From the NCBI RefSeq assembly GCF_030463535.1, contig NC_132879.1, positions 42,784,970-42,848,969 on the forward strand: DNA of 64,000 nucleotides. Direction: 5' to 3'. The DNA comes from Salminus brasiliensis. Its lineage: Eukaryota; Chordata; Actinopteri; Characiformes; Bryconidae. The translations under genes and the position numbers were made by a program. The notes beneath the pieces were generated by a model. It saw only the letters and a program-made list of their open reading frames with translations. It made no database searches and was not told the origin of the DNA. This document shows, one piece after another, positions 32,101 through 44,669 of the stretch (positions are counted from its first letter, which is position 1; each line of letters starts with the position of its first letter).

Positions 32101-35100
32101 TTTTTAACCATCTTGACAATCAAGGACCAGCTTATATCATCTGAAACCAGTTACCAGCAAAAGCTGGTGTTGAGCTGTTTTTTTCAGCAGGTAAATAATG
32201 TAGGTTATGGTGCAGTTATCTGTTCTTCCATTCAACATTTACTGAAACACAACAGAGCTTTCCTATCTTAGCTTGCTTTGACAACTTGCCCTAGGTTTTC
32301 ACCTCTTTGAAATCTTTTGTGGTCATCCTTGAAACGATATGTCTGCTGGACATGGACCTATAGCCCACCTTTGCCGCATTTGCTTGCATGCAGAAATATT
32401 AGAATAACAACTATTAAATGGCCTCATCATAATTCAGAGGGTCTAGTGAGGTACAGAAGAAAAATTTATACAGAACAAAATCTATACGGTTCTGAACATA
32501 ATTATTTAGCACAGAATGTGACGGAGGTGATATACTGAAAACCCCATTCATTTCTGCAATGGAAAATCCACCTTTTTCAGTGCCAAATATGGGCATAACA
32601 AAATGACAACACAACTTCAGTGGTCTATTCTATTGGTAAAACCTCTCTACATGGACTAGACAAGTTGTGTGTGTTTTTGTAATCATGTTTGGGTTCGATA
32701 GGGTCAGATATGTTGGCCGTTTTTCTTCTAGCAACTCCTAAACTAATTGCAGTATTTCAGCAATACAGACTGATAACTGGTAACACAATACCTTACTGAC
32801 TGAGACTGTGACACACAACTTGCTCAAACATCCTTTTGGACCAAATGCAAAACCTATGGCATCAAATGTTTAAGCTACTTGTGGTATACTTACTTTAGCT
32901 TGCTACTTTACGAGTAATACACCTCATGGCTCACCTGTAGCCGGATATTGGACTGTCCAAGGGAAAGGTCAACTGCTCTGCAGCTGCTCTCCAGCCTGGC
33001 CGCCTGCTGCACCTGCATCTCCAGCTCTGTCCTCACTTTCTCCATCCGCGCCCGTAGCTCCTCCTCGTCCGCCTGCCTGGTCTGCTGCAGTTCCTGCTGA
33101 AGCCGCTCGGCCTCCAAGCATGCCTCCATGCAATGGATCTGCGCTAGGTATTCGGCCAGCCGCGCCTCGCACTCCTGTACACGATTGCGCAGCTCCTGCA
33201 GGCGCTCCCGCAGCTGCCGCTCATTGTCTTGCTCTATCTGCAGCTCGTTCTCCCAGAACTCCTGCTCCTCCATCTCTGCCTCCATCCGCCGTACCTGCTG
33301 CTCCAGCTGCAACAGCTCCTCTTCTTCCTCCTCCGTCAAGAGTTCCTCCCGCAGCTCCTGCTCGCAGCTCTGCAGTCGCTGTTCCAGCAAGCGCAGCTTC
33401 TCCTTCTGAAGCTGTACCAGCTGGCCCAGCTCCTGCGGTGCGGGGCCTGGCGTGGCGCTGCGGGTCCGTCCCTGCTCGCGACTCTTGCCGAAGATGTCCC
33501 GCAGGCCCTTGCCACTGCTCGTGAAGGTCAGAGACTTACGCTTGGGCTCACGCCGCTTCAGGGAGCGGTCCTGAGCCGAGGGGCGGAGCTTAGCCAGAGG
33601 TGGCAGGCTCTGGCGGTAAGGGCCACGCTCCGGGCCAAGGGCAGAGGTTTCTGAGGTAGGCCGCTCGCACAGGGATGGGCCGGTGCGCTGCAGCACCAGC
33701 TGCACGTCGCTGGCGTACTGACCCCATTTATTTAGGGACACCACCGGGTTTTCGTGTGGGGCAAGGTACCTCTCTGTCTCGCGCCATTTCTCTATCAGTG
33801 TGTACCTCCCAGTTCGCCCTGCAACAAAACATAGGACTTTGTCAATACTTCTCATCATAGCCCAACTGTAGGTACTCTACTCTGGGCACCCCAAGGGATT
33901 TGAGCTCTCTGGTAACTTTCAATGGTTTCTAAATCCGCAAACCTTGTCTCAACAATCAGCTCCACTCTAAACATTAAAATAAATAATGCTGTGTGGAGCA
34001 GTGGAACTGTGTTTTTTAGAATGATGGTGCACCATCCAATAGTTTTGGGATGAGTTGGGGATCCTGACTTCACTAATGCTTGTTACTGAATTCAATCAAA
34101 CTGTCAATCAAACAAAATCTAGTAATCTAAAATTTAATCTAAAATCTCTCCCTGGACATGTTAGAGACTGTTACTCCAACAAAAGAAGCATACAATCTGT
34201 TTTAATACCCTTGTTTTTAGAACAAACAATTAATGTGCAGGTGTCCCAATACTTTTATCAATATAGTGTATATGTGGAGAATGCACACAGATGTGCTTCA
34301 TGGAAAGTGCACTTTTCTAACTGTGAACTGCTTCTGCTTGCGTTGCATACTAATGATGAAAGATAAGTTATGGATCACAAAGACTACTTCCGCTGATCCC
34401 AAAAGGCTGGAGCTCCATCAAACCAAACACCAAAATCACACTGCTCCACAGCCCAATGCGCAGGAGCTGTACATCACTTGGGAATGGCAACCAATGAGGT
34501 TGCAACAGAGCATTCCACAGCCTCATGAAATAAGGTACTAAAACTTCCTTTGTGTGAGTATCAATAGTCTTCAGTACTTTCAGTTTAGTTAGTTAGTTAT
34601 AACATAGTTCACTGCATTTTCCTGTTGCAGGTTGCATATAATTCATACACCCTCCAGGCCTTTTCTAGGTATGGTTTTATTTCAAAACAAGAAAAGTTAT
34701 ACATATGCCCTTGGACAGTGAACCTAATGTACCAACAAGCATGTGGAAGCGGGGCATAGTGAAAAGTGGGCAGTGTAGAAGGGTAGTTGACTCACTCCCT
34801 TTACCACTGGTGTAGTTTAGAGGGTAAATTTATGATAATATTATTTGTACCTTATACGAATACAAATGCACCTGTTTAGCGGCCTTTTCTTCTGACAGTG
34901 CATTTTGACTATGCTTTCCTATGGAGATTCCACAAGCTGTGTGTGCACAGTGGAATGCCTGTGTCAGCAATGGGTGCACCTTAAAGTAGCTGAATGCACT
35001 AATTAAAAGAGTGTACGGATACTTTTGGACATACACTTTTGCACACACAGCACAGCAGACACTAAAAGTACAGAACGGCAGAAAGATAGAAAAGACAAAT

Positions 35101-36892
35101 GTGCACACACTCTCATGCATCAGTGAATGAATTATTTCGAGCACTTCGCTCCGGTGAACGAGTGAACTCTCAGTGAAAGAGCACCATTTTTTCCCACTGC
35201 TCGGTTAAAAGCAGTGTTGTGAGATGTCGGGAGACAATAGTGTACTTCACATGCTGTTCCAAAGACTACCCTCATGAAAAGACACTCACAAAGAGTGCTT
35301 GTTGCTAAGTGAAGAGTCATAACATGGGGTAAGGAACAGACAGACAAAAGGGGGCTTCCCTACAGCGGGAGGTCAAATGAGAAACAAATGGGCTGTGTTC
35401 AGCTTTTGATTGGGCTAAAATGTCAGGGGCTTGCTCTGCACATAAGAGATTAGGATGAAAGAAGGGGTTTCCAAATAATAAAACAGTTTAGCATGAAACC
35501 CAATTTGTGTCCATGAAACTAGATTTCCATGTATATTTCTCCATGTATATTATATTAGTAGTTGCACAATCCACAAATGACTTTTGAGTAATCAGACTTG
35601 CCATAGTCTAAAAAATGCTAAACAATCACTGCTTTTGAAATGTACAGCTTGAAAAGTGCCATAGAGTGCATTTATTCACTATTTTGGGTTATTGTTTAAT
35701 GTATGAATTACAAGTTGCTCTCACCAAGACAAATTCCTTGTATGTGCAACATACTTGGTGAAATAAAGAGATTCTGATTCTGATTCTGAAGTAGATGACT
35801 TTTGCTGGCGAAAAAAAAGGTATGTTTTTTTGCCTCAGAATTAAATATGCTGATCTGCTCTGAATGGCCCACTGCAGCCTATGTGGTTGGCGGTAGCACC
35901 TGGCTAGCTTCACTGGTTTCCCACAATGAGTGACTTGCTTCTAAATGGTGGTTATTTTGTCTAGCGTTAGCTTTTAGCCTTTTTATCCTTTTTTCCATAT
36001 TCTTTCCAAGTGGCTGCTATGGTTTTCACTAAAGGAGCTGGTGCAAAATATAATGTTATACCTGTATAATATAATGTAAATATAATGATACTGTGTGGGA
36101 GTATTGAATCGACATGTTTCGCAGCTCTGTTTAACTTCTGTGGGTTTCGCTTTAGAATGAGGTTCACGGTACGTTGCTTCCACATACCACCCTCTCATTA
36201 AGCCAAGTTTACCATTCTAGGGCATTTTTAAAGTAACCCAAAATCTTTTTCTGGAAAGGAATTAAGTAAGGAATATGCATGTTAATCACTGTGTCTGTTA
36301 AAAAAGAGAAAGTGCGAGAATTTAAAATATGCATTATCATCATGCTGATTCATTCAGAAGATGTATTCTAAACGCTGAATTTTAATCAAATAATCAAGCT
36401 GAATCAATTACTGGTGACAACCCTAATATTCTCAGAAGGCCAGTGTCTCCTGGTTCCAGGCAAATTTGTTGTTTCTGCATGTCTATGAGGGACAAAAAAG
36501 CAAATAGATACAAGCAGGAGAAAGAGAGAGAAAACAGAGAGAGTGTGTGAGAGAAGAGTGTCTCCTGAGAATAACACATCCATCACTCCCCAATCCAAAC
36601 TGAGTCCAGGACAAATGGCTTTGAGTCACACTAAGCCTTTGAGCGAAAAAAGCTATGTCCTCATCCAGCGTAGGTAGTAGGTGGTGCTGAATATGGTTTA
36701 AAACTGCACAGCATTGCACAGCACTAAGAAATTTGTGTCAGCGTGAATTTTGCAAATCGCACATCGATTGTGTCTGTTCAGTGTCTTACCTATGGCCTGG
36801 GCCAGGGCAATCACGACCTCTTGACATGTGGTGACCTCAGTGACTCCGCAGACGATGCGTTGCACTCCGTCCACCCACACCTTCAGCTCCAT
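29193..36892 (-). CDS. rassf8: Ras association domain family member 8
   Basis: Coding exons on the minus strand, in order: 36892-36790, 33818-32935, 30825-30696, 29311-29193. They total 1236 nt, 411 residues, with GT-AG joints throughout (human RASSF8 about 419). The N-terminus [19 protein letters not shown] opens the Ras-association/ubiquitin-like domain (about 1-82). A basic segment [13 protein letters not shown] at about 115-130 follows, then a long Glu/Gln/Arg-rich coiled coil (about 155-355) with [17 protein letters not shown] and ending [15 protein letters not shown]. The C-terminus is [17 protein letters not shown] and the EGIYV end separate it from RASSF7. Known family members are scaffold proteins at adherens junctions linked to growth control; the exact role here is inferred. 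The exon with the start codon begins at 36920, so 28 bases of 5' UTR precede the ATG. I cannot tell the a from the b fish paralogue. Confidence 0.95.
29535..30125 (-). mobile_element. DNA transposon fragment with a decayed Myb/SANT-like domain
   Basis: Inverted ends: left GCTATGTTCACACAATAGGT then AAAGTGGCCCAAATCTGAC; right, read on the minus strand, GCTACATTCACAGCAGGTCA then GAGTGGCCCGCATCTGAT. Inside, minus strand 29904-29765 reads [19 protein letters not shown], a stop, then [13 protein letters not shown] and [11 protein letters not shown]. This is the pattern of the Myb/SANT-like (trihelix) DNA-binding domain (W..EEV..LI.IW, later N..V...I...) found in many fish transposon-derived genes, for example beside PIF/Harbinger transposases. 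It lies in rassf8 intron 3. A 164-codon open frame on the plus strand over the same bases is an antisense shadow. Confidence 0.7.
31294..31590. mobile_element. Short Tc1-like element, partial
   Basis: Begins CACACTATATGGAGAAACAC and follows the family order (CACTTGCTCATTCACTGTTT, ACTGTCTCTACTGTCCAGAG, CCCACGCCTGGTATTAGGCA). The right terminus is missing. It is in rassf8 intron 2. A further piece of the family is at about 32620-32670. Confidence 0.7.
33860..34270. mobile_element. Short Tc1-like element in rassf8 intron 1
   Basis: Right end CTTTTATCAATATAGTGTA is good and is followed by TA. The interior has GTGGAGCAGTGG, CACCATCCAATAGTTTTGGG, GACTTCACTAATGC and TACTCCAACAAAAGAAGCA. The left end is decayed. 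It begins within about 50 bases of the acceptor of the large rassf8 exon, on the intron side. Confidence 0.7.
34925..35037. mobile_element. Short Tc1-like element, terminal fragment
   Basis: TCAGCAATGGGTGCACCTTA, AGTAGCTGAATGCACTAATT and the terminus ACTTTTGGACATACACT match the outer part of the family. Confidence 0.6.
35690..35800 (+). mobile_element. LINE 3' end with (GATTCT)n tail
   Basis: GACAAATTCCTTGTATGTGC, ACATACTTGGTGAAATAAAG and then GATTCTGATTCTGATTCTGA is the typical 3' end and short tandem tail of a fish non-LTR retrotransposon. Only the tail is here. Confidence 0.65.
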
Positions 36893-36965
36893 GCCTCTCA
36901 TCTGGGTGACATCATTCTTCCTGTTCACACAGACCTGTTAACATCACCTACACTTTGTACCCTGG

Positions 36966-36999
36966 AAAAACAAACAAACAAACAAACAAACAAAACACT
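36966..36999. repeat. (CAAA)n microsatellite
   Basis: About eight CAAA units, 46 bases upstream (on the minus strand) of the rassf8 start-codon exon. Confidence 0.9.
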
Positions 37000-37071
37000 T
37001 TAATACAATTCTCGTAACTGCCCTTGTCTTCATCATGACTTGGACCTATCAGTGTCCTACTATCACTATCT

Positions 37072-37322
37072 CTTGGCCTCAATACATAATATTGAGGCCT
37101 CAATATATTATTTAGCAGCCTCAGTATATAATATTAATATATAATAAATAATATTAATATTCTTATATTATTGCTTGGCCTCAAAATATTATTTTGTGGT
37201 CTTAATATCATATTTTGCAGCCTCAATGTATTATCTTCTGTCCGGAACATATTTCAATCAGTAAATATTTGTGGCCACTAGAAACCTAATATGTGGCCTC
37301 GATATATTATCTTGTGTCCACA
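37072..37322. repeat. Degenerate minisatellite, unit about 22 bp
   Basis: Around nine diverged copies of a unit close to GGCCTCAATATATTATTTTG(T/C), several in register (GGCCTCAATACATAATATTG, GGCCTCAATATATTATTTAG, GGCCTCAAAATATTATTTTG, GGCCTCGATATATTATCTTG). An AT-rich interruption lies at about 37125-37175. Located in rassf8 intron upstream of the start-codon exon. Confidence 0.75.
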
Positions 37323-38379
37323 TGTAGAGCTGTGCAATTAATGGAAAATGAATTGAAAACAACATTCATAATCAACATCATCTTGCTCATGTTGATTCTT
37401 TATTGTTATTATTATTTCATTTTTATTTTGTTAGTACATTTTTAAATTCTGCTACTACCGCATGTGTAGTAATGTGACTCCATAATCAAGGAACACGTTC
37501 AATTAATCAATTTACTGCCTAATCAACTGCATCACCACAGCACAGACAAAAGCACTGCTTTGCAATAATTCACTTTCTTCTATTTCCTGTTTGTTGATAA
37601 GCTGCATTAGCAGTCCATGCAATCTAAAGTTTTGTAACAGTCCTTTACCGCAACAAGGAATCATGGGATGTTGGTCTGGGAACAATCGCAGTAAGAGATG
37701 GACATCGTAAAAGTTAAAGTGGTTTTCTTTCTCTACTCACAAAAGCTGCTCACAAGTGGTGATTGCATATGCTAGTCAGACATATGGAAATGGCAGGTGT
37801 AAATGTCCATATGCATTGCTGTTTACTTGTGATTAGATCCCTCGAGATCGCTGTTAATACCAGGTGTGAAGAGCGCCTTCTTGACGTATACAGCTTGATT
37901 TGTGTCACAGGCAATGAGAATCTGTTTCAGGAGTCACACAATGTGTTAAGTTACCCTCTTAAACTGCTGACAGAAGCAAGGCCAGCACAGAGCTATCATT
38001 AGAGACTCAGTCAGAGGCAGAGGCTGCATTCAACATCACTGCACCTTCAGCAAAAGATGCAATTAAATGTGATCTAGTTATTATTATGGTGTCAAGTTAA
38101 ACAAAGACTGGACCACAAAGACAGTGGAGTCATCATGGTAATTGTCAACAAAATCCCCACACTACTTCCAACTTCGTACTTTTCTTTTTTCTGATGTCAA
38201 AGTGAAATTATATGCAGGCATATATGATGCTGGCCTTACTTTGACATGACAGGAGGAGGATATGCATTGTAAATAAACTTCAAAGCAGGTGCCTAATGAG
38301 ACAAAAAAGTTTACACTATTTAAATTAGAACTTATGTGAAACAATGAAACAAACATTTTCAGGCATGTCTGGATCATCA

Positions 38380-38760
38380 GTATGTCTGGGGAAGGAAGAA
38401 TTGAAGTACATGTTGAAAAGAAGCTCTTGCCTACAGTGAAACACTGGGGGTGTTTGGTTCTCTTTTGCAAACCTACACCATGTCCACCAAGTCCCTCATG
38501 GCCTGGTTTCAGAAGAAGTCCTGATGAAGAAGATTCCAGAGTGGTTGTCACAGTTGCCTGACTTGAACCCTACAGAAAATCTTCGGTGGGATTTGAAGAA
38601 GTTTGCTTGCAGATCGCAAGCCTAAAAATATTAATGAACTGGAGGCCACTGTCCATTTGTAATGGGCTAAGATTCCTCAGGAACGCTGGCAGAAACTGTT
38701 GTCTGGCTATGCATCACATTTGCAGCAGGTGATGTGACAGTTTTAAATATATATAATGGT
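38380..38760 (+). mobile_element. Tc1/mariner transposase relic
   Basis: Plus-strand reading gives LPDLNPTENLRWDLKKFACR, then after stops ERWQKLLSGYASHLQQV, the SPDLNPIENLW block and the C-terminus of a Tc1-like transposase. It is broken by stop codons and lies in the 5' intron of rassf8. Confidence 0.75.
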
Positions 38761-38929
38761 CAAACTGCAAACAAAACTTTGTGGGAAGTGTTACAGGGCC
38801 AACAGGGAAGGCTTTGTGTGGTGTATGTGTTTATTTATTTTTTTTAAATCCATTTCCCTTCTTTCAGTCACGACCAATTCCCCAGTGTAGTTGAGCAATT
38901 CTAAACGATATCACCACCAATACATGAGG

Positions 38930-39600
38930 GTGAAAGCCAGCACACGCCTATTCCACCGGGTGCTCTGTTGCATAGCAATAGAAGAGAGTGAGGTCTTGCC
39001 CTCCTCCTTTCTTACTGAGAATGCAGCCAACTGCATCCACAGAGATCTTAGAGTGTGGAAAGTAAATGGCACAGTTTTCACCTCAGTACACTGGACTAGG
39101 AATTTTTTGGTATGGAGTCTGTCGTTAACATGCGTTTTGGGTGATTGGATGACATTCAGATTTTTACTTATCCGCATGAAAATCCAGGTGTAAACACCCC
39201 AAGACACATTGTCACATCATATTATGAGCGGATCACTCAAACCACATTCGGAGGTGGTCAGAGGCGGGTCTCGTCCACATTTAGTACAAGTGTAAACAGA
39301 ATGTGTCGCTTTTTTCCTCTTGCTCTCCCTAGAGTGCTGTGTCTGTCTATGCCTTTGCAATTTAAATAGCACGTCACATTTTTGAGAGAGCTGTTACGGT
39401 AATACGAGAGCCATCTATTGTTCCCCAGTGTTGTAGAAGAACTACCATTACTCTAAATTGTTTACAGTCTCACAGAGCAGGACAATTCTGATGAGAATCC
39501 ATTGTTTACAGGGCAAGTGTAAGCGGAATCCGGTCAATCTATATCCAAATACTACCCGGAAACAAAATGCATGTCCATGCAAGGTGTAAACAGGCCCTTT
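38930..39600. mobile_element. Decayed DNA transposon-like repeat
   Basis: Contains several CAGGTGTAAACA/AAGTGTAAACAGAATGTGTC words and a segment ACCACATTCGGAGGTGGTCA that I associate with a widespread fish DNA element; 37790-37870 has similar AGGTGTAAATG words. No coding motif was found and the ends are not defined. Followed at 39690-39800 by an AAGGTTCTTT-type fragment. Confidence 0.4.
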
Positions 39601-40766
39601 GGTACACAAAAAGATTTTTCAAGGATTTTTAGTAAAGGCAATGATGCTAAATAGAAACATGTCAACTCAAAGAACCATTTGGGTGCTCAAATGGTTCTTT
39701 GCCTGGTTAAAGAGTTCTTTGGATTGGTGGAAAACCTTTTAAAAATGCTTCAAAAAAGAAAGTCAAAGTAATCCTTTTCGGTACTATATAGAACCTTTAG
39801 GGTGTTTTCCTAAAAATTATCGTCAAACTGATATCAAGCCCTTCAAAGTGGAGTTATTAAAGACATTTTATATCAAATAATTCTACAAACAGCAATTTGA
39901 TTGTGATTTATAGTTTTATAAAAATGATTCTCAAATATTCATTACATATCCACTTGTATTAAGAAAGTATATGCAAACTGTAAACACTTGATCTGCACCA
40001 TATTTGTGCTTGTGAGTCGAGAAGGAGATATTATGAGTTCAGTTAACTTATTTTTGTTTTCAGTATACAGTCATCCTTTGAATTTATGCACGTTTAGGTC
40101 AGTTTGGGTCATCTGTTGGCAATGAAACAATTTAAGAATTGAACATGTCCCATAAAAGCAGCATATAAATGACATAATTAACTATGTACATTATAGTTAC
40201 CTATACCTATAATGTACATTACCTATGTACATTACCTATAACCTACAGTACCTATGTAGTTAATTATGTAATTACACAAATGCACCTAATAGTATTGCAA
40301 AGGCCAGACAGCAACTCTTCCATCCTGAGATGATAATGGAGATGAAAAAGTGCAGCAGGAGTTTGGAGTTACAGACGTGGGAATGTACACGTTGTAGTTG
40401 CTGAAATCTAAAAGTGAAATGGATTGGCTGAGTTGGCGCTTATTTTAAAGCTGCTTCCAGCTGGCAGCGGTAAAAGCCATCTGAAGAGCGCAGAGAGTGA
40501 TATGATGACGATGGCTGGACCCAAGACATAGGGAGAAGGCAAATGTGTGTGAAGGAGAATGGAACGAGATAGCAACGCCCTACCAATGAGCCTTTTATAA
40601 ATGAGGGTGAGTCAGTGGATTTCATGCCTTAGCCGTGATACAGAACCAGCAGCCTTTTACAGCAGACAGTGTTTAGCCCTGATCCTCTGTGCTGAGCTGT
40701 GTCTGTGCTGGCTGGCCTTCAAATTTTGAGGGAGTTGGAGTTGACAGTTGGGTGAGAGAATTGAGT

Positions 40767-40778
40767 GGGGGGGGGGGG
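40767..40778. repeat. G12 homopolymer
   Basis: Twelve consecutive G in rassf8 5' intron. Confidence 0.95.
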
Positions 40779-41701
40779 CATAATCAAGGCCTGTCCAACT
40801 TAAACTCTAAAAACTAACATTATCAGGTCTCAGCACACATGGTTGTAAAAGCAGAAGCTTGCTGCTCATAATTGTTTTGCTATCTAAATCTTCTTGTAAC
40901 AGATAAGCATGTGTTCACACAAGCTGGCCCAAATTTGGTTCAGATCAACAGTGACCTCAGTTGTGTGGTGTTGTGTGATCTCAAATTGTTAAGTGTGTGA
41001 TCCCCAAACTATCAGTGGGATAGTGTGAGACACACAGTCTGCTTATAATCTGTTACAACTCTAAAAGTCTTGTAGTGAATCCAAGGCTAAAGACATTCTG
41101 TGACTGGCACAGGACAAACTGGGCCACTGACCAACTTTCTATTTTCTACTGCGACTAACGTTCAGCTCTACATACTGTACAACCTGTCATAGATACGATA
41201 AGATATTTAATAAACCTTTTCATTTACATGATCAGTGTATGTGTGTTTAAACCTAAGCAGAGAGAAATACTGTAAGCGATATTTAATAAATGCCACAGTG
41301 TGGGAACAAACTGTGACCAAGTCCAACAGTTCAGCACTGCAGTAAAAAAACATTTACTGGGTTAACGAGCTGAGGGAGTTTCTTGCATGCAGGTTTCACT
41401 GCTTGAGAAATACTCCTAACTCAGCTAAAATTAAGATTTCGATCAGTTCTGTGAGACTGACCACCCCCAGCTGAAATGGAGATTTTGATTGTTGTTGCTG
41501 TAATGGAAAATTCAACCGGTTCTCCGGATGTACTCCTTGGTGATATTCAGAGATGGACAGAAGGAATGAAAAAAGTGTATACATGTCCATTCAGTATCTG
41601 CAAAAACACACTACTTTGAGCTGAAAAAGAAGGAAAACTAACAAAATAAATCATTTTTAAACAATGCCATTGTATCATATATAATAGATTTTATTTATCA
41701 T

Positions 41702-41790
41702 AATTTGCATTGTGGAGATGTGACAATGGATCACGGAGCATGTGTATGTTTATGTCCATGATGCACTGTCACATCTCCACAATGCAAATT
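41702..41790. repeat. Long perfect inverted repeat (24-bp arms)
   Basis: Left arm 41702-41725 (AATTTGCATTGTGGAGATGT then GACA) and right arm 41767-41790 are exact reverse complements. Pairing continues with mismatches into the 41-base middle. It lies in the rassf8 5' intron and no coding capacity is involved. Confidence 0.9.
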
Positions 41791-41799
41791 ACCCAGTTT

Positions 41800-43830
41800 T
41801 TGCACTGTGAGCATTATGTGCAAGTTGGTGTTGACAGACTGTCTATGAACAAACTAAATCTCGAAGTCTTTTGCATGATGTAAGCAGTTCCATAGTATGC
41901 TCATTTATCATGATATCGCTAATATCCTTATATTGTCTGCATCACTTCTACTTTCTGGCAAGCTGAGCTCTTAAGGCTTTTCATTTCAAGTACAATACAA
42001 TACATAAAATACTTCATGTAGTGCAGACCATGTAAAGTACACTTGTACAGGAGCGATCACTAGGGGGTACTGCACATACATGAATGCTATTACACCTAAT
42101 TAACACGGTACACCATACTTAAATTGCAAAAAGTAACTCTACATAATAGCAAAGACATCAAATAGACCAAATGGCTGGCAGTATAGAGAGGATGCAGTAA
42201 AGTGGAAAAAAGCACAGCTAAATAAATGTCTAAACAGATTAAAAAATACAAAAAATACTACAGTACCTGTGCAGACCTCGGCAGACTGATATGATCTGAT
42301 AGTATCATGCTTTACTGAACTAAAGAAGCTTGAATTAGCAGTGTAAACACTACTCTGTCACCTCTGTCCATATATGGAAACTACCCTGTTTAGAATTCAG
42401 GTTTCTCCACGTCACAAGAACCAACTCATTTCCATATCTCCGCCTGTTCAACCTACCACAGTTTAGCCCCACCCACTCAAACTGCAGTTCTCAGGAGTGT
42501 TTCAGCTCTGACTGCTTTTGAATAAGGCAATGACAGGACAGCCAATGAGAACAGAGCTCATTTATCATATATACATCTTACTGCCTGTTTAATTCTAAGG
42601 GATGATGAGAGGCTGGAAAACGGTTGCGTAAAAATGAATGGCGTTTTGGAAAGTGGACCTCAAACATAAAAACTAATTACAAGTAACAGGTAGAATATAG
42701 GCTGTTTAATGTCAGCTGAAAACGTGCTGATTTTTTTACAATGCAGATGTCATCTGAATAATTAAAAAGAGCCTGAAGGTAAACATTAAACGCCACTGAA
42801 GAATTGTAGGAGCCGTATCAACAGCTAAGGTGTAAATTAAACTGTCATTACAACCAAGGTTAGTGGTTTGGCCTATACCACGTGCATGTGTAACGTCTTT
42901 GGAGAGGGTTAAGGAATGAAAGACAAGAATTTCAGGTTACAGTGATACAGTGAGTAAGGGGAAAACATTAAGCGTGGGAACCGGAGATTTGTTATTGTTT
43001 GTTTTCTATATCAAAAGGTTAAAACAGCAATTCAGTAAATGCATAATTACATATTCACTTCTTCTCAGCTTCTCAGTTGCTATCTATAGAATCTGGCAAT
43101 CTGGCCAATTCAGTGGCATCAGCACATTTGCACATGAGATGAACTAACTTGATTGTCAGTGTATTTTGCCACCACACACGTTTTACACTTAATGTTGTCT
43201 GATCACACACATTCAGCAATCCTGAACACCTCTAAAAAGGCTCTAAACACTTAAAAGTTAGGCTTCACATTAGCACAATCCCCCTGACAACATGGCCAAA
43301 CCCCTAAACAATCCTCCTAAATGGCCAGTTCTCGCATACCAGCCAACAGGCTTCAGTCATCTAGCCGGCGTACACAATGCAAACACTACCCGAGCTAATC
43401 ACAATAAAACAGGAAGAGTTTAACTCTTTACAACAGGATTTTCAAAAATGTTGCACGTAAAAAGTAGAACCCTGAAACCCAAACACTTACTGAACAGTCC
43501 ACTGACAAACAATCAGCAATCTGATGCAATTTACTCTGGACATCCACAAAGGGGCTGTTCATCACTCAGCGGTCATAGGTAATGAAATAAAACAGTCTCG
43601 CAACATAATGTAATAATAATCTTAGTCATAAATACAGTATATCCTATAAAGTCATTTGTAAACAAACTCATTCAGAAGGGATTGATGTGAAATGTGCGGT
43701 TCTAGAGAAACTTGTTGACTCGGATTTCCGTACAGTGGTGCTAATAGTAACTATCTGGACTCGTAACTATCTGCCACTATTAACATCACCACTATTAACT
43801 ATCTGTTGTACCTGGTTTGGTCATTTTTAT
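41800..43830. other. rassf8 5' intron, nothing recognised
   Basis: AT-rich intronic sequence. I see no exon, transposon end or RNA gene that I can support in this stretch. Minor runs and short open frames look like chance. Confidence 0.55.
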
Positions 43831-43834
43831 CAAT

Positions 43835-44090
43835 AATGTTTAAAAAGTTCTGACCAGAGGAGGATGGGTCGGGTCCCCTTTGTGAGTCTTGGTTCCTCCC
43901 AAGGTTTCTTCCTCCAGCTCTGAGGGAGTTTTTCCTTGCCACTGTTGTTGTCACCGGGGGTCTTTGATCCTTCATGTCTTACGTTATTTCTTTTTTTGTC
44001 TCTGTCTTTTACTAATTACTAATTATGTAAAGCTGCTTTGTGATGATGTTGTAAAAAGCGCTATACAAATAAATCTGACTTGACTTGACT
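43835..44090 (+). mobile_element. L2-type LINE 3' end, well preserved
   Basis: GAGGAGGATGGGTCGGGTCC, TTCCTCCCAAGGTTTCTTCC, GAGGGAGTTTTTCCTTGCCA, GTAAAGCTGCTTTGTGATGA and AAAAGCGCTATACAAATAAA with a CTTGACTTGACT tail: the classic 3' end of fish L2 elements. No reverse transcriptase remains. Confidence 0.9.
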
Positions 44091-44476
44091 CTGGGGTGTC
44101 AATGTCAACAACACAAAAGCTGGCATTTTTTATTTAGTATTCAAAACTCCTAATAAGTTAATGATACTGAAAATGATTTCATATTTGGGGACTATTTTGC
44201 CTTACAAAGCCTGGCAAGCTGTCTCTTTTATTTTAAACTATGCTTAAGACCATAACCTAACTACTATCTATTGTAAATATCAGGTCTCAGGCAGCATATG
44301 TCTAACCATTTAGCATAATAACCTTCAGTAAAGATGCTCACCTCCACTGTGAACAATACTGACTCGGTATGTTTCTCTAGAACTAAGCATTTCACCTCAA
44401 AACACTCTGAATTACTTAGTTTTCTTAATCTTAATATCTTAATCACTTCATTATGCAGACATTTGTGTGTGTGTGT

Positions 44477-44496
44477 GGGGGGGGGGGGGGGGGGGG
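44477..44496. repeat. G20 homopolymer
   Basis: Twenty consecutive G after a GT tract, about 175 bases inside the presumed first intron of rassf8. Confidence 0.95.
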
Positions 44497-44669
44497 TGAA
44501 GTCCCCTTGTAGGTGTTACAGGCTGTTTTATCTTTACTGTATTTGGGTAAAGCCAAGTCGTGCTGATGAATTTACGACTACAGTGTCCAGTTCTGGTCAG
44601 CTGGACTAACAAAAACACTGTACTCCAGCACTGAACATCTGCCCTGGCTGTAAATGATATTCTACTTAC

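Noticed and set aside
33120-33654. Long plus-strand open frames (93-141 codons)
   Set aside because: They are antisense to the large GC-rich rassf8 exon, whose minus-strand frame is the conserved one; they are low-complexity products of reversed Gln/Glu/Leu codons.
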